NCBI GenBank assembly: GCA_949451265.1
Contig: CASTQR010000044.1
Span: 1-9,992 of the forward strand
DNA length: 9,992 nt
Direction: 5' to 3'
Origin: an uncultured Eubacteriales bacterium
Lineage (GTDB): Bacteria; Bacillota_A; Clostridia; Oscillospirales; Oscillospiraceae
The notes beneath the pieces were generated by a model that was given only the letters and a program-made list of their open reading frames with translations, was not told where the DNA came from and searched no databases. Shown in pieces: positions 1 through 5,624 of the stretch (positions are counted from its first letter, which is position 1; the number at the start of each line of letters is the position of its first letter). The position numbers were made by a program, and so were the translations under genes.

Positions 1-1
1 C

Positions 2-949
2 TTAGACAAATTCCACGTCCGAGGCCTTGGACGCGATTTTATTGACCACCAGCAGCAGGATGATGTTGACGGCGGTATTGAACAGGCCCACGGCGGTGGA
101 ATAGCTGTACTTGGCCTGTTCGATGCCCTGCTGGTACACGTACACGGCGATGACGTCGGAGGTGGCCTTGTTCAGGTCGGTCTGGAGCAGCCACACCTTC
201 TCAAAGCCCACATTCATCAGACCGCCCGCCGCCATGATCAGGTTCAGGATTGCCATGGGCAGCAGCTCCGGCAGGTCGATGTGGAGGATGCGCTGGAACA
301 CGGAGGCACCGTCCACCTTGGCGGCCTCATAGAGGCCGGGATCCACATTGGCCAGCGTGGCCAGGTAGATGATGCAGCCCCAGCCCGCGTCCTGCCAGAT
401 GCCGGAGGCGATGTAGATGGTGCGGAAGGCGGAGGACTGGGTGAGGAAGTCGATCTGGGTGCCCAGCAGCAGGTTCAGCAGGCCGCCGGTGGGGCTGAGG
501 AAGATGCGGATCATACCGCAGATGATCATGGTGGAGATGAAGTGGGGGGCGTAGAGCACCGTCTGCACCACCCGCTTGAAGCGGTGGAACCGCACCTGGT
601 TGATGATCAGGGACAGGATGATGGGGATGGGGAAGCTCCACAGCAGGCTGAACAGGCTGATCAGCACCGTGTTCTTGATCATCCGGAAGCAGGTGGGGGC
701 GTTGAAGAACCGGGTGAACCACTGGAGGCCCACCCATTCGCTCTCCAGGAAGCCCAGGTTGGGGTCGAAGTCCCGGAAGGCGATCTGGATGCCGTACATG
801 GGGATGTACTTGTAGACCACCGTCAGCACCACGGGGACCAGCAGCAGGGCGTACATCTGCCAGTTGTCCGCCAGCCGCCGCGCCAGGGGCTTGGTGTGGA
901 CCGGACGGCTGAGGGCCGCGGCCCGGCTTGGGGACGCGATTTTGCTCAT
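2..949 (-). CDS. LplB-type carbohydrate ABC transporter permease
   Basis: Inner-membrane permease (315 aa) of a binding-protein-dependent sugar importer, of the LplB/YtcP group often linked to oligo- or polysaccharide uptake. Hydrophobic segments lie at about residues 32-50, 92-117, 133-152, 176-200, 230-246 and 284-303. The ATPase-contacting EAA loop is visible at 208-227 (EAAKVDGAS, then ILHIDLP), followed by the group-typical GFEKVWLLQ at 248-256. The start at 949 is preceded by AAGGGAG about 11 bases upstream; the stop TAA is at 2-4, so the gene is complete at the very edge. A second permease and a solute-binding lipoprotein usually follow and would lie left of the window. The gene diverges from a LacI-type regulator, and its promoter region carries matching operator-like sites, so sugar-responsive repression is inferred. 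The substrate cannot be read from the sequence. Confidence 0.93.
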   Translation of the reverse strand: MSKIASPSRAAALSRPVHTKPLARRLADNWQMYALLLVPVVLTVVYKYIPMYGIQIAFRDFDPNLGFLESEWVGLQWFTRFFNAPTCFRMIKNTVLISLFSLLWSFPIPIILSLIINQVRFHRFKRVVQTVLYAPHFISTMIICGMIRIFLSPTGGLLNLLLGTQIDFLTQSSAFRTIYIASGIWQDAGWGCIIYLATLANVDPGLYEAAKVDGASVFQRILHIDLPELLPMAILNLIMAAGGLMNVGFEKVWLLQTDLNKATSDVIAVYVYQQGIEQAKYSYSTAVGLFNTAVNIILLLVVNKIASKASDVEFV

Positions 950-980
950 TTGCGCTCACTCTCCCTTAAAACTTGCCTTT

Positions 981-1057
981 CATATAATGTTTCACGGAAT
1001 GAACCTGGGTGAGCTGGGGCAGATGGGAAGTTTCCTCATTACGTGAAACGTTATATG
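981..1057. repeat. Inverted repeat, paired operator-like 16-mers
   Basis: CATATAATGTTTCACG at 981-996 is the reverse complement of CGTGAAACGTTATATG at 1042-1057 with a single mismatch (15 of 16), separated by 45 bases. Both lie downstream of the inferred start of the leftward permease transcript. They may be two repressor operators about 61 bp apart centre to centre, or arms of a long hairpin in the permease leader. The TGAAACG core resembles half of a LacI-family operator. The repeat is seen directly; both functions are inferred. Confidence 0.7.
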
Positions 1058-1070
1058 AAGTTATGCATTC

Positions 1071-1099
1071 ATGGTAGCAGGATGGCGGGGAGATGTCAA
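1071..1099 (-). promoter_or_regulatory. Promoter of the ABC permease operon
   Basis: On the minus strand a consensus -35 TTGACA (1094-1099) and a -10 TACCAT (1071-1076) are separated by exactly 17 bases. Transcription would start near 1064, so the operator-like site at 1042-1057 would sit about +7 to +22, a classic repression position, and the one at 981-996 further inside the leader. Confidence 0.6.
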
Positions 1100-1184
1100 C
1101 CCTTTTTCAGGAGAAAACGGGCCGTCAGACCAATTTTATCCGGGTTGCATAAGATTGACACCGCTGTTTTGTGCAAATCGGATA

Positions 1185-1220
1185 AATATATCGTTTCATG
1201 AAAAAACCGTGAAATTTCAC
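1185..1220. promoter_or_regulatory. Tandem operator-like sites upstream of the LacI-family gene
   Basis: AATATATCGTTTCATG (1185-1200), read on the minus strand, matches the 16-mer at 1042-1057 in 13 of 16 positions, and it contains part of the palindrome TTTCATGAAA (1194-1203). Nine bases further comes the perfect 12-bp palindrome GTGAAATTTCAC (1209-1220), which abuts the -35 box at 1221. Centres are about 22 bp apart, roughly two helical turns. Binding by the adjacent LacI-family protein is inferred. Confidence 0.6.
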
Positions 1221-1250
1221 TTTACAAGGGCCGCCCCCATCTGCTATGAT
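1221..1250 (+). promoter_or_regulatory. Promoter of the LacI-family regulator operon
   Basis: A -35 TTTACA (1221-1226) and -10 TATGAT (1245-1250) are 18 bases apart, with the start expected near 1257. Operator-like palindromes lie directly upstream (1209-1220) and about 40 bases downstream (1294-1305), which suggests autoregulation. Confidence 0.65.
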
Positions 1251-1291
1251 AGGGCCATCGAGAGACGGGCGGGCCCGGAAACGGCCCATCT

Positions 1292-1307
1292 CGTGAAAAG
1301 TTTCATC
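1292..1307. promoter_or_regulatory. Operator-like palindrome in the LacI-family gene leader
   Basis: CGTGAAAAGTTTCATC contains TGAAA-AG-TTTCA, perfect 5-bp arms around a 2-bp centre (1294-1305). The CGTGAAA heptamer also occurs at 1042 and 1208 and, in reverse, ending at 996. The site lies between the promoter and the ribosome binding site, so a bound repressor would block its own transcript. Confidence 0.6.
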
Positions 1308-1321
1308 CGGAGGGGAACGCC

Positions 1322-2302
1322 ATGAAGGGAACGACGCCCACCATGAAGGATGTGGCCCAGGAGGCCGGGGTGGCCCTGGGCACAGTGTCCAAGGTATTCA
1401 ACGGCCTGCCTGTGGGGGACAGCTACCGCGTGAAGGTGGAGGAGGCCGCCAAGCGGCTGGGCTACCAGGTGAACCAGTACGCCCGGGGCCTGCGGGCGGG
1501 CAAGACCTATAATGTGGCGGTGATTCTGCCGGGGGTGGACCACCCCTTCTTCGCCGCCCTGGCCCAGCACCTGTGCGCCGCCCTCATGCAGCGGGAGCAC
1601 CGGATGCTGCTGTACGTCACCGCCTCCCGGCCGGAGGCGGAGCGGGAGTGCGTGGGCATGGTGCGGCAGAACAAGGTGGACGGGGTCATCGGCCTGACCT
1701 ACAACCCCCTGGAGCTGGGCGGGGAGCTGCCCTTCGTCAGCATCGACCGCTTCCTGGGCCCCGGCGTCCCCTGCGTGGCGGCGGACAATTACGGCGGCGG
1801 GCGGATGGCGGCGGAAAAGCTCATGGAGCTGGGCTGCACCCGGCTGGCCTTCCTGCGCACCGGCTCCGCCAGCCCCAGCGAGACGGACAAGCGGGGGGAC
1901 GGCTTCGAGATGGCCTGCCGGGCCCACAACGTGCCCTACGATGCCCTGCGGCTCAACGACGGGGAGGACTTCGGGCGGTTCCGGGCCTTCTTCCTGGCCC
2001 ACCGGATGGCAGGGCGGCTGGACATCGACGGCATATTCTGCTCCACCGACCTGCTGGCCTGGAAGGTGCGGGTACTGCTGGCGGAGCTGGGCGTCCGGGT
2101 GCCGGAGGACGTGCAGATCATCGGCTTTGATGGCATCCAGCGGTTTGGCGGGGAGGGGCTGTACTGCTCCACCATCGTCCAGCCCACCCAAAAGCTGGCG
2201 GAGACGGCGGTGGATCTGCTGCTGGCGAAGGACCGGGCCAACGCCCCGGCGCTGGTGTGCCTTCCGGTGAGCTACGCCCCCGGCGGCACCACGCGAGAAT
2301 AG
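1322..2302 (+). CDS. LacI-family transcriptional regulator
   Basis: DNA-binding sugar-responsive repressor of 326 aa, a normal family length. The helix-turn-helix is at residues 8-28 (MKDVAQEAGVALGTVSKVFN), followed by the hinge region around 48-60 (NQYARGLRAGK). The periplasmic-binding-protein-like sensor fold starts at NVAVILPGVDHPFF (64-77) and includes the typical ADNYGGG and IGFDGI segments. GGAGGGG sits eight bases before ATG 1322; the in-frame Met at 1343 is less likely because it would cut into the start of the HTH. It is first in an operon with the next three genes (gaps of 10 bases, a 4-base overlap, and 13 bases) and diverges from an ABC permease. Operator-like TGAAA palindromes flank both promoters, so it probably represses itself and the transporter. 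The inducer is unknown. Confidence 0.95.
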   Translation: MKGTTPTMKDVAQEAGVALGTVSKVFNGLPVGDSYRVKVEEAAKRLGYQVNQYARGLRAGKTYNVAVILPGVDHPFFAALAQHLCAALMQREHRMLLYVTASRPEAERECVGMVRQNKVDGVIGLTYNPLELGGELPFVSIDRFLGPGVPCVAADNYGGGRMAAEKLMELGCTRLAFLRTGSASPSETDKRGDGFEMACRAHNVPYDALRLNDGEDFGRFRAFFLAHRMAGRLDIDGIFCSTDLLAWKVRVLLAELGVRVPEDVQIIGFDGIQRFGGEGLYCSTIVQPTQKLAETAVDLLLAKDRANAPALVCLPVSYAPGGTTRE

Positions 2303-2312
2303 GAGGGCCGTT

Positions 2313-3035
2313 ATGGCAAGCGAATACTTAAAGTGGAAGTACCGGGACGTGCAGCGCCGGGAGGAGTTTGTCATGACCCCGGAGGAGCGGCGGAAAAACT
2401 GGTGGCACTACCACAAGTGGCACGTGGTGATCGGGGTGCTTTTGATCGCCCTGGCTGTGTACCTGGTCTGTCAGGCCCTGGGGGTGGGGCGGATCAAGCC
2501 AGACTACCAGATCGCCTACGTGGGGACGAACCCCCTGCCCGATGACACCGCCGCCGCCATCGAAAGCGCCTTTGCCGCCCTGGGGGAGGACCTCAACGGC
2601 GACGGGCAGGTGGTGGTGCGGCTCAACCAGCACACCGCCGTCCAGAGCGCGGATCCCAGCGCGGCCATGTCCGGCCAGGTGACCCTCATGGCTGACCTGG
2701 TGGAGTGCGAGAGCTATTTCTTCCTGCTGGAGGATCCGGAGCAGTTCCAGCAGAATTACCACGCCCTGCGCCGCCTGGACGGCACCCAGCAGGAGGACGG
2801 CCCCTGGACGGCGGAGGGGACGTACCTTTTCTGGGGCCAATGCCCGGTGCTGGCGGGGCTGGAGCTGGGCAAATACTCCTACAAGCTGCTGGGCGAGACG
2901 GTGTCGGGGGACAGCGGCGAGCTGGTGTCCGGGCTGTACCTGGCCCGGCGGGGCTTCTGGACGGACAAAACCACCGCGCACCCCGAGGGCTGCGCGGCGC
3001 TGTGGGAGCGCTTGACGAAAGGGGCGGTTTCATGA
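2313..3035 (+). CDS. Single-pass membrane protein of unknown function
   Basis: I do not recognise a named family. The 240-aa protein has a charged cytosolic N-terminus (residues 1-37, ending in the aromatic stretch WWHYHKWH at 30-37). One membrane helix follows at about 38-56, then a roughly 185-residue domain probably outside the cell. DLNGDG at 93-98 matches the DxNxDG core of a calcium-binding loop as in dockerins or EF-hands, but only one copy is present. TAGGAGG lies just before ATG 2313. The stop overlaps the next start by four bases (ATGA), so it is translationally coupled to the lipoprotein. Its place behind the LacI regulator and opposite a sugar ABC permease suggests an accessory envelope role in carbohydrate uptake, which is inference only. 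Confidence 0.85.
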   Translation: MASEYLKWKYRDVQRREEFVMTPEERRKNWWHYHKWHVVIGVLLIALAVYLVCQALGVGRIKPDYQIAYVGTNPLPDDTAAAIESAFAALGEDLNGDGQVVVRLNQHTAVQSADPSAAMSGQVTLMADLVECESYFFLLEDPEQFQQNYHALRRLDGTQQEDGPWTAEGTYLFWGQCPVLAGLELGKYSYKLLGETVSGDSGELVSGLYLARRGFWTDKTTAHPEGCAALWERLTKGAVS

Positions 3036-3628
3036 AACGGATGCTGTTATGCGGGCTGGCCGCGGCCCTGTGCCTGGTGCTGGCGGGCTGCGGGAAGCTC
3101 CCCGACCCGGAGCGGGCGGCGGACGGCCTGGACTGGGACAAGGAGTGGATCACTGTGGGCGGCGTGGTGGGGGTGGACACCCCGGAGGGCATGACCTCCC
3201 GGGAGAACAACGAGGCCCTGGCCGCCAGCGGGATGTACTACGCCGCCTGGTCTATCGGCGAAGGGGAGCCCTACACCAACGCGGACGGCCAGGAGGCCAT
3301 CCTGTACGACGCCCAGGTCTACCTCCTGCTGGGCGGCAGCAAGTCGGAGGAGGAGGCCCGGAACGCCCTGGAGGAATGGCGGGGGATGGCCCGGGAGAAG
3401 TACGATGTCAGCGGCACGGCTGAGGAGACCCACAACGGGCAGGGCTTCCAGATCATCACCTATACCGTTGACTCCGAGCAAAACCCCTACGGGCGGGGCG
3501 CGTCCGCCTTTGGGACGTACCGGAATTTCGCCGTCAACGTGGAGATCGCCTGCCGGGAGGAATTTGACGGCGACGCCGGGGCGCTGCTGGCCCAATTTTT
3601 AGACAACTGCCATTACGCCATGCCGTAG
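3032..3628 (+). CDS. Small lipoprotein of unknown function
   Basis: A 198-aa predicted lipoprotein: basic start MKRM, hydrophobic core at residues 5-16 and lipobox LAGC at 17-20, so Cys20 should be lipidated and the protein held on the outer face of the membrane. The mature part is acidic and has no motif I can assign. I chose ATG 3032 because it gives this signal peptide, has AAAGGGGCGG upstream and overlaps the previous stop as ATGA; the frame extends further upstream but that part only shadows the previous gene. The tight coupling suggests the two products work together at the membrane. It does not look like a solute-binding protein, being about half the usual length. Confidence 0.85.
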   Translation: MKRMLLCGLAAALCLVLAGCGKLPDPERAADGLDWDKEWITVGGVVGVDTPEGMTSRENNEALAASGMYYAAWSIGEGEPYTNADGQEAILYDAQVYLLLGGSKSEEEARNALEEWRGMAREKYDVSGTAEETHNGQGFQIITYTVDSEQNPYGRGASAFGTYRNFAVNVEIACREEFDGDAGALLAQFLDNCHYAMP

Positions 3629-3641
3629 AGGAGGGCATACC

Positions 3642-4397
3642 ATGGGACTGTTCATTCGGGAGGACCCCGGCTATGACGAGAACCTCCGGCAGACCGGCTT
3701 CAACCGCTACAAGCAGCTGTTAAGCATCCGGTTCGGCCAGTGGTGGAAGGTGAACCTGCTGGCGCTGGCGGGCTGCCTGCCCCTGGCGGCGGGGATCATC
3801 TATTCCATCGGGGTGTCCAGCGTGCTGGTGCTGATCCCCTGCTCCATCCTGGGCGGGATGGTGGCGGGGCCGTTTCTGGCGGGACTGTACGACGCGATCC
3901 TCCGGGGCCTCCGGGACGACCCCACGCCCTGGAGGGACGCCTGGGCCCGCTCCTGGCGGCAGAACTGGCGGGGGAGCCTGATCCCTGGCGGGCTCCTGGG
4001 CCTGCTGGCCGGGCTGTACGCCTTCATGGCCATGCTGTTCTGGTGGGCGGAGACGCCGCCCAGCCTGGGGACGGTGGCGCTGTACCTGTTCGCCCTGCTG
4101 CTTCTGCTGGTGCTGTGCACCCTGTACTGGCCCCAGCTGGTGCTGTTCGACCAGGCCCCCGCCCTCCGGCTGCGCAACTGCCTGCTGTTCTGCGTCAAGT
4201 ATTTCTGGCGGGTGATGGGGGCGGGGCTGATCCAGCTGGCCTATGCCGCCGTGCTGGTGCTGTTCGCGCCGTGGTCGCTGGCGCTGCTGCTGGTCACGGG
4301 GCTGTGGTACATCGTGTTTCTGGCGCAGCTGCTGATCTACGATCAGCTGGACGAGGCGCTGGGGATTGAGGAGCGGTTTGCCCGGGGGACAGATTAG
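3642..4397 (+). CDS. YesL-like (DUF624) integral membrane protein
   Basis: A 251-aa polytopic membrane protein with about six hydrophobic segments (roughly residues 36-56, 58-83, 112-134, 142-164, 188-210 and 212-233). The layout resembles the YesL/DUF624 family: an amphipathic N-terminus, two tightly packed helices with GPFLAGLYD after the second, and a basic loop (WARSWRQNWRGS) before the third. YesL-type genes commonly sit beside LplB-type sugar ABC transporter genes, which fits the permease on the other side of the control region. The biochemical role is unknown. GAGGAGGG precedes ATG 3642 by about eight bases. It is the last gene of the regulator operon and is followed by a palindrome that may terminate transcription. 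Family assignment is by pattern, not by search. Confidence 0.75.
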   Translation: MGLFIREDPGYDENLRQTGFNRYKQLLSIRFGQWWKVNLLALAGCLPLAAGIIYSIGVSSVLVLIPCSILGGMVAGPFLAGLYDAILRGLRDDPTPWRDAWARSWRQNWRGSLIPGGLLGLLAGLYAFMAMLFWWAETPPSLGTVALYLFALLLLLVLCTLYWPQLVLFDQAPALRLRNCLLFCVKYFWRVMGAGLIQLAYAAVLVLFAPWSLALLLVTGLWYIVFLAQLLIYDQLDEALGIEERFARGTD

Positions 4398-4433
4398 TGT
4401 GCCGCGGGCCGGGTGAAGGGCATCAGACAACAG

Positions 4434-4461
4434 GACAGGCCGCCGGTACCGGCGGCCTGTC
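4434..4461. terminator. 28-bp perfect palindrome between convergent genes
   Basis: A perfect palindrome with 14-bp arms (GACAGGCCGCCGGT and its complement) lies in the 79-bp gap between the stop of the YesL-like gene and the stop of the B3/B4 gene. Its position suggests a bidirectional terminator, but neither side has a good T-run (CTTACCC on the plus strand), so termination efficiency is uncertain. Confidence 0.6.
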
Positions 4462-4476
4462 TTACCCGTTCAACCT

Positions 4477-5208
4477 TTATTCAGAGATCAAAATCTCCCG
4501 GCTGGCGCTGTCCACCACGCCCTTGGACACAACCCTGGCCCCCACGTACCGCTCCAGCAGCCCCGCCAGCTCGTCCAGGGCGGCCTTCAGGTCGTCCAGA
4601 CGATCCGGCTCCACGCACTCCATGGCGATGAACTCGGCGGTGGTGCTGTCCTGGATGGCGGTGCGCTGTCCGTCCCGCCAGTTCCAGCAGCGGCACACCA
4701 CCCCGGCCCCGTCGTAGTAGGCCAGCTCGCCGGGGCGGGGCGGATCGGGCTGGTCCGCGCCGATGGGCAGGAAGTCCTCGCCGCCTGCCATCACGCCCAG
4801 GTGGAGATCGCCGTCAAAGGCGTCCAGATCCTCCGCCCCGATGGGCAGGGCGTATTTCAGCGAGATGGCGTTGGTGAGGTCCACCGTGGGGGCGATGGTC
4901 CCCACCGGCTCCCCCTTGGACACCCGTTTCAGCAGCGCCTCGATGGAGCAGCGGGCCCCCTTCTTGGTGGGAAATTTCTGGTACGCCTCCCGCCACACCG
5001 CCACCGGCCGGTTCTGGGACAGGGGTACACCTTCGTCCAGGCGGGCCAGGGCGGCGGCGTTGGCGGCTTTCAGCAGCTCCGCCACCTCCTCCGCCTGCTC
5101 CGGCGGAAGCTGGGCGGCCTCGTTGACGCCGGCGACGGACAGGACGCCGACGGCGGCGCCGGGGAACAGCTCCCAGAAAGAGGGATCGGCAATAAACTTT
5201 TTCATCAT
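4477..5208 (-). CDS. Solo B3/B4 (tRNA-binding-domain-like) protein
   Basis: A 243-aa soluble protein made of one B3/B4 domain, the fold that carries editing in the beta subunit of phenylalanyl-tRNA synthetase, here free-standing (COG3382-type). Family-like segments are visible: RPVAVWREAYQKFPTKK (67-83), RCSIEALLKRVSKG (86-99), PTVDLTNAISLKYALPIG (107-124), GELAYYDGAGVVCRCWNWRDG (160-180). Free-standing members are thought to bind amino acids or mischarged tRNA, but the substrate is not established. Two adjacent ATGs are possible, 5208 and 5205; AGGAGG is five bases from the first and eight from the second, so 5205 has the better spacing. It is monocistronic, with a promoter at 5416-5444 and an intrinsic terminator in its roughly 200-base leader, so transcription is probably attenuated. 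Confidence 0.87.
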   Translation of the reverse strand: MMKKFIADPSFWELFPGAAVGVLSVAGVNEAAQLPPEQAEEVAELLKAANAAALARLDEGVPLSQNRPVAVWREAYQKFPTKKGARCSIEALLKRVSKGEPVGTIAPTVDLTNAISLKYALPIGAEDLDAFDGDLHLGVMAGGEDFLPIGADQPDPPRPGELAYYDGAGVVCRCWNWRDGQRTAIQDSTTAEFIAMECVEPDRLDDLKAALDELAGLLERYVGARVVSKGVVDSASREILISE

Positions 5209-5301
5209 GGGTTCCTCCTAAAAAATAAGTTGTGTCGGCCCCAGGCACAGGCCGGAGGCCGGGTGCGCGCGTCTGGCGGCAGTCCGCGAAGCCCTGCCCG
5301 C

Positions 5302-5359
5302 AAAAACAAAACGCCGGCGCCCCCTATCTTCTGCGGCCTAACGATAGAAGGTGCGGCGT
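5302..5359 (-). terminator. Intrinsic terminator/attenuator in the B3/B4 leader
   Basis: On the minus strand, bases 5359-5343 pair with 5328-5311: about 16 pairs including two G-U wobbles, one A-C mismatch and one bulged C, closing a 14-base loop. The run TTTTGTTTTT (5311-5302) follows directly. This is a textbook intrinsic terminator, yet it lies between the promoter and the start of the B3/B4 gene, so it should act as an attenuator or as the 3' end of a roughly 110-base RNA. Confidence 0.75.
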
Positions 5360-5409
5360 GTCCCTCTTTACCCGGCGGCAAAGAGTTCCCCATTCACTTT
5401 TCCTGAATT
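5302..5409 (-). ncRNA. Structured leader RNA, possible riboswitch or small RNA
   Basis: From the inferred start near 5409, the transcript first forms a hairpin CTCTTT/AAAGAG (arms 5380-5385 and 5364-5369) with a 10-base loop. The loop (5373-5377) carries CGCCG, a copy of the sequence at the base of the terminator's 5' arm (5354-5358). The loop could therefore compete for CGGCG in the terminator's 3' arm, a possible antiterminator. I looked for T-box, TPP, SAM, glycine, THF, fluoride, ZTP, guanidine and cyclic-di-GMP signatures by eye and found none. The class is unknown. Confidence 0.45.
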
Positions 5410-5415
5410 TCGTGT

Positions 5416-5444
5416 ATCATATCACGGTTCCAGCCAAAAGTCAA
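5416..5444 (-). promoter_or_regulatory. Promoter of the B3/B4 gene leader
   Basis: On the minus strand a -35 TTGACT (5439-5444) and a -10 TATGAT (5416-5421) are 17 bases apart. Transcription should start near 5409, leaving a leader of about 200 bases before the B3/B4 start codon. Confidence 0.65.
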
Positions 5445-5536
5445 CCGCCTCCCGCGCAAAACCCCCGCCGCCCCGGAGGCTTCGGCCCTATCCCGCCCCC
5501 GTTCGGGAAAAATTTGTCTTTTCTCACAATCTCTCA

Positions 5537-5565
5537 TTTACAACCTTCGACAAATTTGGTACAAT
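5537..5565 (+). promoter_or_regulatory. Promoter of the DUF3048 lipoprotein gene
   Basis: A -35 TTTACA (5537-5542) and -10 TACAAT (5560-5565) are 17 bases apart, with the start near 5572, about 53 bases before the start codon. The C-rich stretch between this promoter and the divergent one (5445-5536) shows no further signal to me. Confidence 0.7.
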
Positions 5566-5624
5566 GATGGAAGCGCCAACGCCAGCCCGCGGCCGGCGGG
5601 TGCCGAGTTTGAGGAGGGACCTTC

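Noticed and set aside
1155..1160. Consensus TTGACA on the plus strand upstream of the LacI-family gene
   Set aside because: No -10 box lies at 16-18 bases (nearest A/T-rich hexamers are 20-22 away), while TTTACA-18-TATGAT further down is better.
1244..2374. Minus-strand open frame (about 376 codons) opposite the LacI-family gene
   Set aside because: His/Gln/Gly-rich composition is typical of an antisense shadow, and it crosses the promoter region of the real gene.
3027..3038. GTTTCATGAAAC palindrome, like the operator cores upstream
   Set aside because: It arises from the TTTCATGA stop/start overlap and the ATG-AAA-C start of the lipoprotein signal peptide, so the coding sequence explains it; an intragenic operator cannot be excluded but is not supported.
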